A stretch of DNA of 64,000 nucleotides, taken from assembly GCA_024663395.1 (NCBI GenBank), contig JANFAH010000048.1, positions 310,001-374,000 on the forward strand. Direction: 5' to 3'. A program made the position numbers and the translations under genes. Shown one piece after another: positions 11,528 through 22,381 of this stretch; the first letter of the stretch is position 1; each line of letters starts with the position of its first letter. The notes under the pieces were generated by a model, which saw only the letters and a list, made by a program, of their open reading frames with translations, did not search any database and was not told the DNA's origin. The stretch is from Pisolithus tinctorius (lineage: Eukaryota; Basidiomycota; Agaricomycetes; Boletales; Pisolithaceae).

Positions 11528-12316
11528 ATGTCTGACGATGAGCAGCACAACCAGACTTTTGAGGCGGTCAGATACACTAGCTATTCCTTGCGATCACCAT
11601 CTGATCATTATCTCGATGCCATTCCGTAGGCAAGCGCTGGCGCCTCGGCCACTTACCCCATGCAATGCTCCGCGCTGCGTAAAAACGGCCACGTCGTCAT
11701 AAAGGGTGCGCTTTTCACTTATCAGGCCAGACTTGGTCGAAACACTTTTCTCATGAGCGTGAACTAGGCCGCCCGTGCAAAATCGTCGAGATGTCCACCT
11801 CCAAGACAGGAAAACACGGACACGCCAAGGTTCACCTTGTCGCCATTGATGTATGTGTATTTTTGTCGATGCATTGCCACTATCTTGATGTACTTACACT
11901 TTGTTCTCTAACGCATCTTGTCAGATCTTCACTGGCAAAAAATTGGCACGTGGCCTCTTTGGTGACCAATGCTAGTTAAACTGATTTCTACGCCAAATAG
12001 GAAGATATCTGTCCCTCCACCCATAATATGGACGTCCCTAACGTAGTGCGCAAGGAGTACCAAGTTGTAAGGATAATTTCGTTCCACGTCTGCCGTCCTT
12101 GTTAAGTTCTTGCAGGTGAACATTGATGATTCATTTTTGAACCTTATGGGCCAAGACAACAATTCCAAGGACGACGTTCAGGTCCCCAATGGTGAATTGG
12201 GAGAGGAGATCCAAGCTGCTTTCGAAGAGGGCAAAGACTTGCTTGTTACGGTCGTTTCTGCTATGGGCGAGGAACAGGTGATCTCCTACAAGGAAGCACC
12301 TAAAGGGTCTTCTTGA
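11528..12316 (+). CDS. eIF5A: Translation factor eIF5A (hypusine-containing)
   Basis: Six exons (11528-11566, 11630-11705, 11768-11850, 11925-11945, 12001-12066, 12116-12316) give 161 residues, the usual eIF5A length. It starts [13 protein letters not shown]. The SH3-like domain contains [12 protein letters not shown], in which the lysine of GKHGH is converted to hypusine by deoxyhypusine synthase and hydroxylase. The C-terminal OB fold includes [11 protein letters not shown] and [10 protein letters not shown]. The protein binds the ribosomal E site, relieving stalls (for example at proline runs) and aiding termination. Intron 4 (11946-12000) fits only with a GC donor (TTG|GCACGT); GT alternatives break KKL-EDI. 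Intron 1 uses an unusual GTCAGA donor. Confidence 0.96.
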
Positions 12317-12318
12317 AG

Positions 12319-12378
12319 GTATGTATGTCGGTAATCACTTAAGATCGTTTTGCCTGGCTTATCGCTGACGCACACTAG
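12319..12378 (+). other. Probable 3'-UTR intron of eIF5A
   Basis: Two bases after the stop, GTATGTATG begins a stretch closing at CACACTAG, matching the donor, acceptor and length of the gene's other introns. It lies wholly in untranslated sequence. Confidence 0.5.
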
Positions 12379-12937
12379 AAGCATCCGTCATGTTGTCACA
12401 TTACATTCGAGTCATTTATTTGAGTCGTGCATGTCCCATCATCAACCTTGTTATTTGAATTGTTGTGTGTTGTTGTATAGGACATGAAGTGGGGTAGCAG
12501 AGCTTTGAATGTGTATGCGTACATGATAATGACAGCGGAAAAAGGTTACTGGTCTGGAAAATACGTCGATTAACGTCGAACCGAATAACTGGCAAGATGC
12601 CATACCACGGACCGTGGTTGAGAAATTTTGGTAATGCCTCACTCAGCGGGTCAATTCGTTGGCCAACTGCGGTGCTACTCAGCCAACTCAGGGGTTCCAC
12701 GTTCACGAGATGCCGTCTTCGATGTAAACACTGGGCCCGTACAGACGCTCAGTGTACAAGAGATCGTCCGCATGAGGGGATATTGATATTACGCCGCAAT
12801 GTTATACACGGACCACCATCCTGATGTCTGGCCAACGGCCTCGCTGTTTTGGCTGGCCATCCTGTGCACGGGTCACAAAACAAGGATACCACGCGCTACT
12901 AGGGAAGTCTGTCTCGCTAGGAGGTCATGGAGACTCG
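12379..12937. other. Intergenic, no gene seen
   Basis: It holds the 3' end of eIF5A and the promoter region of the zinc-finger gene. Nothing else is recognised. Confidence 0.4.
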
Positions 12938-12944
12938 TATAAAG
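12938..12944 (+). promoter_or_regulatory. TATA box of zinc-finger gene
   Basis: TATAAAG lies about 60 bp upstream of the start codon at 13003. Confidence 0.55.
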
Positions 12945-13002
12945 GGGGAGGGGAGGGTAGGAGTCCTCCATTGAGCCACTCACCCCTTTCTACGCAACCA
13001 CC

Positions 13003-13458
13003 ATGTCTAACAATGCTGCATACTCCAATAGCGACAAATTCAACCAAGACTTCACGGACGAAGTAAGTGTCACGAACTCACGATGCGCCAGTTGATCTGA
13101 CTGTGCACTTCACCATTTCTAGGACGCTTTTATGCTCATCAGGATTGCCAGTTCCCCAGAGCACCGGCTCCACACATGTCAATGGGTGGATAATACCACG
13201 AGCTGCAGAACTGATATCCTAGGACAACAGTTTCCTGCCCATTTGCGCGAGCGTCACGGCATCACGGCTGTGGATAACCGATTAATGAAGTGTCGCTGGG
13301 ACGGCTGCAGGGAGTTTGTCCAAGTCACAAATGTGTTTGTGCACATCCAGCAGAAGCACATTGCGTGGAAGTACGCGTGCTACAACTGTGGGATGGAATT
13401 CCCCCGCGCTAATTTGCGCAACACCCACTTTAATCAGTGCAGGAACACTGGGAACTGA
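13003..13458 (+). CDS. Small C2H2-like zinc-finger protein
   Basis: Two exons (13003-13062 and 13123-13458) give 131 residues starting MSNNAAYSNSDKFNQDFTDE. Three Cys/His clusters are visible: CQWVDNTTSC with FPAHLRERH (about residues 38-60), CRWDGCREFVQ with HIQQKH (about 72-92), and CYNCGMEFPR with NTHFNQC (about 100-125). The first two match the C-x(4-8)-C...H-x(3-5)-H pattern of the spliceosome/GLI-type fingers common in basidiomycetes. There is no other domain. A role in DNA binding is inferred from family pattern only. Confidence 0.75.
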
Positions 13459-14380
13459 TATTTGGGCGCGGATGCCTTTCGTTTTTCTCTTCCGCTTTCA
13501 TAAATATTCTCGGTGATTTGGAGGGTGCAGGCATTTATCGTGGAGAGTAGAAAATGTTCTTCTTGGATCTGTGCTATACTGTTCTCGCTGTTCACGTGTT
13601 TTAGTTCGTTGTGTTGATTGCATGCTGTTTCACGGACACACATTACCTGTTGCGACAATCGGAGCCCGTTTGCCTTTTCTTCCCACTGCACTGGAAGGGA
13701 CGATTGAATTCGAAACGCAACAACGCATGCAGAGTGAGCGAGGGGATCGCCACCGCGTTTTAGGTTCCTACATAGAAGGTCTCAGTCTGAACAGTGATGG
13801 CAGGTGTAGAATTTCTGTGGCTGCCACTAACGGAGGCCAAGCTGAATTCCGGCTTTAAGTCCCCTGGCCATGCTGTATACAAGAGGCAGGTGCGAACTTA
13901 GTCAAACACGTGGCGACCGCCCTGCCAGCCAAGCTGTACAAGCGCTTGTGGGCGGAACATTGGAATGCGAAACGAGCGATTAACCTGAAAAGGGACACGG
14001 TTACCACTTGGTTGGGGCGGCGGAACGGTTAGCCTCTGACAGTTCCGGTACGACTTATGGGGCTCATAAATAATTACCGACGCCGCTCACCTTGAAATTC
14101 ACGGTTGGATGGACTCAACCAACATGAACGCCGTCAATGATAAATTTCTCTGATGGCAACCATATAGAATGGATACCGCCAGAATGCCGATGGCAGGACT
14201 GGAACTTGGTGCTGTGGCGATGATTGCCTTCCAAGCCTCGTGCAACTTTCTGTAGAGAAAATAAGTTACGGTAGTGCACCCAGTGGTGACCGCAGCCCTA
14301 AGGCGTGGGGTGGACAAACTGTGTAGGTGGTGATGGTAAGTTTGCAACGGTGAACACGTTGACTGCCCACATGTTCAAGT
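13459..14380. other. Intergenic, no supported gene
   Basis: A 95-codon plus-strand frame (13571-13858) has no domain, no upstream TATA and no partner exon. Nothing else is seen before the tRNA terminator. Confidence 0.4.
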
Positions 14381-14390
14381 AAAAAAAAAA
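14381..14390 (-). terminator. RNA polymerase III terminator
   Basis: Ten A on the plus strand read as T10 on the minus strand, starting 5 bases after the tRNA 3' end. This is a standard Pol III stop signal. Confidence 0.85.
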
Positions 14391-14395
14391 GATTA

Positions 14396-14474
14396 CTCGG
14401 ATACGGGGAATCGAACCCCGAGCTGCCGCGTTGAACATGAGAGGCGGCAATGTTAGCCGTTACACCATATCCGA
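14396..14474 (-). tRNA. tRNA-Glu (CTC anticodon) with a short intron
   Basis: The acceptor stem pairs TCGGATA with TATCCGA. The T arm is CGGGG-TTCGATT-CCCCG and also forms the B box; the D arm contains GTGTAACGGCTA. The anticodon stem pairs GCCGC with GCGGC and encloses CT-CTC-A followed by eight bases. Seven of those (TGTTCAA) are best read as an intron after position 37, the canonical tRNA intron site. The CTC anticodon reads GAG (glutamate). CCA is not encoded, as expected for a nuclear gene. It is divergent to COG7, whose start lies 87 bp away. Confidence 0.9.
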
Positions 14475-14560
14475 ACTGAAGTGGTAGTCCGAGTAGCACA
14501 TGACGGAGGACAAGCCAGGCAACCCCAAGTGTGCCCGCGATGGCTTGCAGTGGTCATAGT

Positions 14561-17152
14561 ATGGAGTCTTCGACGGGGATTTCACCAGCGTCGGTCATCG
14601 AACAGCTTGACAGCTCACCAGACGTCTTGACATGGCTGAACACCGTCTTAGATTCCTCTGGACAGGGAGCAGCTACCAATGGACCCTCCCTCGATGAGCT
14701 CTTGACTGCAACATCTATCGCAGCCCAGTCCACATCCTCTGCTCTCGAGAACACCATAGACGAGATTTCTCGCGCAACCCCCCGCCTAGTATATGACCTT
14801 CATTTCACCCGTGATGGTGCACTTGCACTCAAGAGCGTCCTGGCGCAATCGATTCCATCATCCAGCGCCTCTGCAACCACACAGGGTCACTTTGACGCGA
14901 CGTCCCAGGTCCTAGAGAGATTGCAGTATCTAGATACTATAAGAACTCGCATGGAAGCCGCCCGAGATGTCCTTCGCGAAGCTGAGTCGTGGGGCGCACT
15001 CGAAGCGGAGGTTACGGCTCTCCTGGCAGAAAAATCATATGCTCGCGCCGCCTCCAGACTCTCGGCATCAGCCAAATTAATGCCAGTGTCTCGCCCAGCC
15101 GCAGGTACCCCAGGAACGACGCAGGAACCTCGCCGCGCTCTACTGACGTCTCTTGCCAACCAGCTCGAGGCTGCCATTTCACCTGATCTAGTGCGAGCCA
15201 TCACAACCAACGATGTGGAGTTGTGCAAATCTCTTTACGCCATATTCGTTGACATTGAGCGCGAAAGTGAGTTCCGGAACTACTACTACGGAACACGACG
15301 CACCCCTATAATGGAAGCGTGGAACCAGATAATCTTGGACGGTGAATCTGCGCCCACCGGAACTCCACAGCAGCAGCAAATCCCAGAAAAGCTATCTTCT
15401 TTCTATCCAACGTTTCTTTCTTTGTTCTTGTCCATGCTTAATGGAGAACGCCACACTATTCCAGCCATCTTTCCTGATCCAGAGTCTACTCTAGCGTTCC
15501 TTATCCACAACACGCTCACGGCCCTCACACCTTCACCAGGTCAACGTTTCGCTGCGCTTTTCCACGGTAATGGTAGCGCCTCTGCCTTGAAGGACATGGT
15601 GAAATTGTTTCAGGTCACGGAGGAATTCGCCAAGGGGACGGAAAGGATCTTGGAGAAACTACGCGTGTCCGTTACATCCCCATCATCTTCAGGTGAGGGT
15701 AAACTCTCCCGGCGGCGCTCCATGCGCATGTCCATGTCGTGGCGGTCAACAAGCAGTGTCTCTGGCTCAGTGAAACAACAAGGTGGCTCCAGCGGAATCA
15801 GTGTAGTCGACGCCATGGAGTGGGACCAATGCCTCTTCCAGCCTTTCCTCGATTTTCAGGTTGACTTCGGTACCCTTGAGAGACGACTTCTCGACGAAGC
15901 ACTTGGCCCACCCGTAGTCAAGTTACAGGGTGCGGCGGACGGTGATCGCGCTGCTCGAGCCATGCGTGAACGTGCTGTGGACGTGTTCAGCGCTGCGGAA
16001 GAGAGTATCGAGAGATGCATGGCCTTCACCCACGGGTACGCGTCTGTCGGGCTCGTACGCGCACTTGATGGCTATGTATGCGCGTTTGTGGACGCGTGGA
16101 CAAATTGTGTCATCGACTGGGCGAACGCGAGCTCTGAAACAAACACCAGCGCTCTCTCGTATAATGGGGCTGAGGACGAAGAGTTTGCTGATTTGGATTA
16201 TACGTCTCAAGACTGGGCGCATATCCAGCGTGCATTACATCTTCTTGCTGCAGCACGGGCCGTCAAAGAACGTCTTGGAGCATTCGAGACACGCCTCCGA
16301 GGGGCCCTGAATCAAGTGGCTATGGCGTTCCGTACTGCAGTGAACGGGCTGTACACTCCGGGGGTAACGAAAGGAGAAGGCATATTACTCGCCCAGTCTA
16401 CCTTAAACTCCGTGGAATTGAGAGACCTCTTCTCTCGGGTCCTGCAACCGCAGTCCTCAGGGACCTTAGCTGCGGCTTCCATTTTGCTACCTTCAAGTCA
16501 TTCCGCTCTCACATCCTTTGCTCGTGCAAACCAGCGTACCTTACAGCGTGTTCTCCTCTCCCCCCTTTTCGTACATCTCAATGCCTACTCTTCACTATCA
16601 CTCTGGTCTGCCTCGCGCCAAGAACCTGTGCCAGGATTCGCAGGTGTTAATGTTCCGGCATTCTCTTTGAGCCCTAGCGAAACTATCCAACGTGTTGGTG
16701 ACGGGTTACTCAACCTTCCGAGATTATTTGAGGTCTACGCAGAGGACGATGCGCTCGGATTTGAGATAGGAGCCTTGGCTAAGGGGGACGGCCTCAGCCC
16801 CGGTCCTGAGGGGGGCGACTCGAGCGCACTTCAAGCGGAGCAGCTCCACTCCCCGGAGGCTGTCACATCTGCATGGCTCTCGTCTCTTGGAAGGACCATG
16901 CTGGCACACTTGACGCGGAATATCCTGCCACAAATCAGGGTTTTGACTTCCGCTGGCTCTGCCCAACTCGCGGCGGACTTAGGCTACCTGTCTACTATCA
17001 TTCGTGCCCTCGGTGTGGAAGAGGGAGATTTAGAACGTTGGAGAACGTATGCTTCGATGGGAGACGAGGAGGGGCGAGCAGACTACTTAGCTGCTGAGAA
17101 TGCGGACGACATTTTGCGATCAATTGCAAAAATGCGAAGATGGCTGTCTTGA
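14561..17152 (+). CDS. COG7: Conserved oligomeric Golgi complex subunit 7
   Basis: A single uninterrupted frame of 863 residues from ATG 14561; another ATG at 14540 would add seven. The N-terminus has the COG7 family pattern: a short helical start with WLN, then the ISRATPRLVYDLHFTRDGA region and SVLAQSIPSS, followed by alternating helices throughout. A Ser/Arg-rich insertion lies near residues 370-400. COG is an eight-subunit tether for retrograde vesicles within the Golgi, and COG7 belongs to lobe B, keeping glycosyltransferases in place. Length fits fungal COG7. It has no introns, unlike nearly every other conserved gene here. Identification is by pattern recognition of the N-terminal region and length. 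Confidence 0.82.
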   Translation: MESSTGISPASVIEQLDSSPDVLTWLNTVLDSSGQGAATNGPSLDELLTATSIAAQSTSSALENTIDEISRATPRLVYDLHFTRDGALALKSVLAQSIPSSSASATTQGHFDATSQVLERLQYLDTIRTRMEAARDVLREAESWGALEAEVTALLAEKSYARAASRLSASAKLMPVSRPAAGTPGTTQEPRRALLTSLANQLEAAISPDLVRAITTNDVELCKSLYAIFVDIERESEFRNYYYGTRRTPIMEAWNQIILDGESAPTGTPQQQQIPEKLSSFYPTFLSLFLSMLNGERHTIPAIFPDPESTLAFLIHNTLTALTPSPGQRFAALFHGNGSASALKDMVKLFQVTEEFAKGTERILEKLRVSVTSPSSSGEGKLSRRRSMRMSMSWRSTSSVSGSVKQQGGSSGISVVDAMEWDQCLFQPFLDFQVDFGTLERRLLDEALGPPVVKLQGAADGDRAARAMRERAVDVFSAAEESIERCMAFTHGYASVGLVRALDGYVCAFVDAWTNCVIDWANASSETNTSALSYNGAEDEEFADLDYTSQDWAHIQRALHLLAAARAVKERLGAFETRLRGALNQVAMAFRTAVNGLYTPGVTKGEGILLAQSTLNSVELRDLFSRVLQPQSSGTLAAASILLPSSHSALTSFARANQRTLQRVLLSPLFVHLNAYSSLSLWSASRQEPVPGFAGVNVPAFSLSPSETIQRVGDGLLNLPRLFEVYAEDDALGFEIGALAKGDGLSPGPEGGDSSALQAEQLHSPEAVTSAWLSSLGRTMLAHLTRNILPQIRVLTSAGSAQLAADLGYLSTIIRALGVEEGDLERWRTYASMGDEEGRADYLAAENADDILRSIAKMRRWLS

Positions 17153-17690
17153 AGCTCACTACGTATTAGTAGACCCACCTTCCTGTGCATTCTCAGTCCA
17201 TTAATTCATTCTCGGTATCCTGTAACCACAAGCGGCGTAAACATGTCTCGACTGTAGGTAATGAAAATAGAGGGTTGAGGTGACTTTTCTCAGTTTCGGG
17301 GGCACGAAGCATACGGAGAATCCAGTCTCCTCAGCCATACAAGTCCCAAGTCGAACACATTTCATCGCATTCTTCCCATACAGCTAACGGTTAGAACACG
17401 TAGAACTGGAACTCACCACATACTGGGGTCAGAACACTTAAGAATGAACTGAGACAGAACATAGATAGACGCAAGGGCATGGATTAAGCGTAAACACAAA
17501 ATGTAGGACAAGTAAGAAGAGAAAGAAAGATGAGGCACGAATAGGGGATGTCAACATATTAAGTATATATATGATTGCACATCCGGCACAGAGACAGGAC
17601 AAGAACAATCAACCAGAACTAGATATCTGTATGTCAGAGCAGGAAGTAGTAAGCATATACTTACAAGGACCCTTAACGAAACCCAGGTCA
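17153..17690. other. Convergent intergenic region
   Basis: 3' flanks of COG7 and of the minus-strand gene after it. No other feature is seen. Confidence 0.4.
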
Positions 17691-20072
17691 TCAAGCACGG
17701 TCCACGGGGACCTCAGTTATAGAGGCATTTGTGTTGTCCGACTGCTGGTCATGTTCTCCTGCTGTATTTGCAGCCTTGACTTCTTGGAGAAGCAGTACAT
17801 CGCTTCGCCCCCCTGAGGGCAATGCAGCGCGCGCGGAACGGAGTAATTCGTATTTCAACACACCCGCTTCAGCATCGGCCATGATCCTGATTCAGCGGCA
17901 GGGGCACAGTCAGCGTTGAAACTGATACCATACGATAAGTCGTAGCACCTACCGCCGCAAGTGAGCTTGATCATCATTTACAGGTTTGGAGAGTGCTTTC
18001 CGGAATATCTCTGCAATGTCGCACAGACTCTAGTGATAGTGCGCAAGTTTAGTTAGTCCTCATTTGTGGTACGTACAGGGCCGCGTACCCCGTGTCGCCT
18101 GCTTGCTTCACCATCGGTCACACCGTCGTTTTCTACAACATGGTAGACGATCTGACTGCTGTCAAGTAATGTTCGTGAGGTCAGCCGTAGGGGGCGTACC
18201 TTTTCTGGTACGTATTTCACTTCCCGATAAATTCCCGCCCAAAACACCCATAGCATCTAAAACATTCGCGCTATCTGCTCAGAAGAAGTGATATTGGCCT
18301 CACCACTCCTGTTATATCTTCTTCCAGCGCCCGTTGTTCATCCTCATCGCCTGCCGCATCAAGCATTTCTTGCAAGGCCATAATTTGTTTTAACTTTGAA
18401 TGAACGCTTGTGTGGCTCGAAATAGAACGGGAGACTGTCAGGTTTGACATGTGGTGCTTACCTGTCACAATCAACTTCGCGTCTTGCCTTGTTTTCTTTG
18501 TCATCTTGCCTCGTTTTCCCTCTAAAAAATGATGCCACAAAGTCTAAAGTGATTAAGGGATTCGAACGAAAGCACACACAACAAAACACGGCGGTTTAAC
18601 GCATCGACGTAGAAAGCCCGTAAGATCTCGAGCACCTGTTTGCCGCGAGCGTTAGCACTGACACAAACGGCTTGACACTACAGGCCCCTAACCTCGAAGC
18701 CGAGGGTCTCTGAAATCGATTTCACCTCCGACTCTATTTCTCGCGCATCGGATGATTTGAGCTCCCACCTGCCGCAGTTTTGGATAATCTTCAGCAGATT
18801 CTCCACCACAGCCAAGAAAATGCGCGGATCCTGTGCTGTCGTGCGTTCTTTCCAGGCATCTGGTAGGCAGTTGGGTTCCGTGAAAAGCTGGTCCGAAAAC
18901 AAGTCTTGGCATCCTCGTGAGTTGTCGGAACCTGGCGAAGTAGTATGAACTACCTGCGGACACCAGCAGCGTTTAGCACGTAGATCTCACCACTCGCTGT
19001 TGCTGAAGGGGGCCCAACCCCTCGCTTAGATTTGGGGAACGACGCAAGCCTTTTGAAGAAGGTGATATCACCAATCTAGCGTTCAATGCTAGTAAGCAGT
19101 GGAGCATCTGAGAAGAGGTAAAGACGCACATATCTTTCCAGGTACTCAACACCGAACAAATTCGAAAAGAACCTTACTGCATCTTTCGTAGCATTGCTAT
19201 CCTGCTCCCTAGCCTACCCAACATGCGTTTATGAGAAACCTGCAAGAAATTTTTACTTACTGCTAGGCGGCCTCCATTGATGATCATGGTAGGTGAGCGC
19301 TGCAGATAGCGTAATCAACAAAGGTCACCAAGAGCTAAAGACGGGGCGTACCAACTTCACTAGGACGTAGAATTGTTCTCTAAATCATGGAGAAATCATG
19401 AGCCGCTCCATAATGCCGTGGCTATCGCATGCTACTTTACCGAATTTCCTTCAGCTGCTTCCTTTTCTCTTTATCCAGGCTGTCTCGACGCCATACCTGA
19501 GGCTGGGCAATACTATACAAAAGGCCTGAAACGAAGGTCGAATAATGGGCAGCCACAGGGCACAGAATATTCACCACTCTTAAAGCTTTGCTGGTCATGT
19601 GACTGACACATCTCCGCCCGTCCATTCCCTCTCGTCCTCACCTCCATCTCAAACTCTTTTATCTGCCCCAATGCGCTCCAGTGAGAGAGCTTGCGGTAAG
19701 CTGAGCATGATACAACAGCTGTTACTAGGTACTTCTCTGTGAGGGACATCGATAAACGTTTCAGCAGCGAAACAAATTCTCGACTGCCTGGAATGGAGAG
19801 GCTGGTCGGTTTGAACAAAAGTAGGGGGCAGCCCTCGACAACGGAAGTTATCACGGTGTCAAGATGGTCATCATCCTTATTCGTAGCCGAGACCATCTGG
19901 GAATTGGCGGAATCCATGGAATAGGCGCCGAGGTTGTCAAAGATGTTACCGCAAGGCTCAAAACTTTTGCTCCGGTGATTCCAGTCACCATAGTCACCGA
20001 GCTGTTTCCATCATATAAAATAGAACTGCAGCAGACATATTGATGCTCACTTTGATCTGCTTCGTGCCACAT
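17691..20072 (-). CDS. Unrecognised multi-exon gene
   Basis: The exact model is unsure, but several minus-strand exons read well. One near 20,015-19,513 contains GDYGDWNHRSKSFEPCGNIF and LLLFKPTSLSIPGSREFVSL. A second near 19,200-18,990 contains KDAVRFFSNLFGVEYLERYV and ITFFKRLASFPKSKRGVG. A third near 18,910-18,680 contains RIFLAVVENLLKIIQNCGRW, which splices to VLEILRAFYVDAL near 18,620. A charged helical segment near 18,515-18,310 contains KLKQIMALQEMLDAAG. A possible last exon (17882-17691) ends PVDRA. The text looks like a folded, mostly helical protein rather than noise, and GT/AG signals flank most pieces. No known domain is recognised. Start codon and exon number are unresolved, and partial decay cannot be excluded. 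Confidence 0.45.
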
Positions 20073-20187
20073 TCCAGAAATCCTACATTAACTCCACCAA
20101 GGGATAGCCGGTGCTCATAATCACAAGTATATACTTTCATGAGTCCAGGCATGGGCAGGTAGTTTCTATCGTTCTGTGGAGATAGAA

Positions 20188-22029
20188 CTAGTCAGTCCCC
20201 GAAACCACATAATGAGAAAGAAGCATTAAAACAACAGAAGAACTGACTGCAGTATTCTTCCATTCGAGGGGCCCATAACAGCAACCAGTGCATTGGTCGA
20301 CGTCAACGGTGAGCGTGGTATTGCCTACTGTACATCCGTCCCAAACAACCGTTGCAGCCCAGATAGACCGTGGTAAGTGTGCATGCTTGATGTAATACTT
20401 GGGTTCACGTTTAGGGGTGGACCAGAATCGTTTAGAGACCTCCGGCATATTGCCAGCGTGTTCTTTGCGCGCGCTCCACAACTGTTCATAGACTTCCTTC
20501 GCATAATCCTCCCAAAGTGATTGACAATCGCCTGTATCATCACAAACGACGTGCACCCATTGTTGATCAAAGTAGTACCCAAACCCAACTGCGAATCGAG
20601 CTCGCGCATTGTCGTTGGCATAGACAAGGATAACGAGATCATTTGTGTGTGAGAACACGCCAACGGAATTGTTGACGATATTATAGGGAAAAGCACCACA
20701 GCGAGCAAAGCCATAGCAAGACATAGACCAATCATCGAGTGTGAGATGGCGATACGTCCGATCCCAATAATAGGCGAGATGAAGTTGCCTGAATTCTGGA
20801 ACTGCTTCGAGGACTTCTGATGCGCCAAAAGATCTGTAATAATCTGACCCGTAGGATGCCAAATCAATGGTCACCGGACATCCGTTACGCGTACACGCCA
20901 AGGTGGCCCTGTACACAGACGGAGAGTCACGGTAAGGTGTGAGTGGCAGGCATATATCAATGCCCCCGTTGGTAACAGAGAATGTGCGAAGTTGTCGTGC
21001 ACGAGCATGGTCACGCAACAATAACCGAGAAAGTCTGCCCCATTGCACAGGATTGACCCACTGGACCCCTAGCTTGCTTTGAATATGCCGCTTGAAAAGC
21101 TTGATAAACTCCTCCGGTTCCACCACGTCGATGTCATGACAATCCCGAAAGTAGCTCGGATCATCTGCCAAGACGACTCCAGGCCGCCGAATTGTCCCTC
21201 TATAATCCCATGCGAAGATACTGTGGTCGTTGGATATCCGGAGGATTTCCAATTGTAGCCGCTGAAAGGCTTTCTTTCCCTCTCCGTACAACATTGGCAT
21301 GTTCACGCCAAAAAGCCCCAACAAAGAATATGCCCGATCCTCGACTCGGGTCGTCTTCCGATCGGCGGCCCACGACATGAGTTGGGCTACGCAAACCTGA
21401 CTCGGGGATAGACCGCCCTTCAATATATCCTCTGGGACTCGAGTAATGTCATGCAGAACAGACGCTAAGGTTATTTTGTCGCCCACAAACATCCAATGCT
21501 GATTGAGGAACTGAACCTCTTTCGGAGCTATCAGCTCCTGGAGTGTCCAACCGCGTGAGAACCACTCTGGCCAACCGTTTGAGCTGGGGTAGTTGGTAGT
21601 GTCTGGCGTAGTGGGGAAGCGTGGGCCGTCGACGTCATAGAGGTACACGTAGCACTTCTTCGAGTTTTTGTACCATCGGTACATCGAATTTATCGCTTCG
21701 GATAACTCTGAACTGCTGCTCTTGTCGATACAGCACGTGTCAACCCACAACCATGAATAGCCGTCCTTCAAAGCTTGCTCGCAACTTTTGAGAATCTTCA
21801 GGTAGCCATTACACAACCTGACTTGCTCCTGCTCTTCACTTGCCATGGTAGGCAGCCCGGTGAGTTCCTTGTAGTTAACTTCTCTTCCGAGCCAGCGATG
21901 GGACAGTATGGCATAATCTGTGCACGTATCGTCAAGGTCTTCCAAGATATTGGTTCGGAGGTTGACTTTTCTCCCAGTCCGAATGTCGCGGTCCCTGTCA
22001 AGGACAGCTTGCACGTTAAGTAATCGCAT
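20188..22029 (-). CDS. HET-domain protein (heterokaryon-incompatibility type)
   Basis: Single-exon 613-residue protein. The ATG at 22029 gives MRLLNVQAVLDRDRDIRTG, the usual start of basidiomycete HET proteins; an upstream GTG is not used. HET-domain signatures appear in order: YAILSHRW (about residue 40), SWLWVDTCCIDKSSSSELSE (about 90-110), INSMYRWYKNSKKCYVYL (about 115), and WFSRGWTLQELIAPKEVQF (about 155-180). The block MPMLYGEGKKAFQRLQLEIL (about 255) is also typical. HET domains trigger regulated cell death when incompatible hyphae fuse, and many paralogs in mushrooms have unknown partners. The C-terminal 330 residues resemble no domain known to me and probably serve as sensor or regulator. 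Confidence 0.9.
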   Translation of the reverse strand: MRLLNVQAVLDRDRDIRTGRKVNLRTNILEDLDDTCTDYAILSHRWLGREVNYKELTGLPTMASEEQEQVRLCNGYLKILKSCEQALKDGYSWLWVDTCCIDKSSSSELSEAINSMYRWYKNSKKCYVYLYDVDGPRFPTTPDTTNYPSSNGWPEWFSRGWTLQELIAPKEVQFLNQHWMFVGDKITLASVLHDITRVPEDILKGGLSPSQVCVAQLMSWAADRKTTRVEDRAYSLLGLFGVNMPMLYGEGKKAFQRLQLEILRISNDHSIFAWDYRGTIRRPGVVLADDPSYFRDCHDIDVVEPEEFIKLFKRHIQSKLGVQWVNPVQWGRLSRLLLRDHARARQLRTFSVTNGGIDICLPLTPYRDSPSVYRATLACTRNGCPVTIDLASYGSDYYRSFGASEVLEAVPEFRQLHLAYYWDRTYRHLTLDDWSMSCYGFARCGAFPYNIVNNSVGVFSHTNDLVILVYANDNARARFAVGFGYYFDQQWVHVVCDDTGDCQSLWEDYAKEVYEQLWSARKEHAGNMPEVSKRFWSTPKREPKYYIKHAHLPRSIWAATVVWDGCTVGNTTLTVDVDQCTGCCYGPLEWKNTAVSSSVVLMLLSHYVVSGTD

Positions 22030-22381
22030 ACCTGCGGCATTAATTTCAGTACTGGTCCGAGGATCGACCACTACAAGATGCTGTAGTCCTCACAAGAATA
22101 ACTGCGCAATCAGTTCACTGACCAGAGCCGTCGGTACGATGTGAAAGAGCTCCAAGGTTACTAAGAGGACCAGGTGGGGGGGCACTTGCACGTCGGACAT
22201 ACATTCTGTATTTATGTGTATCGCGTTTACGTGAATCCCAACGGTCTATTCCCAAGTAATTTCTCCAGTGGAACAAATAATTAGCCATGATATACAGCAG
22301 CCAGATATCACAGAACTAAGCCAGGATATAGTACAGAATAACGAAGCAAGCAGCCCATAAAAGGCGCTTCCTTTCGCCGCC
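22030..22381. other. HET promoter and hnRNP 3' flank
   Basis: AT-rich spacer with the presumed HET promoter. No distinct element is seen. Confidence 0.4.
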
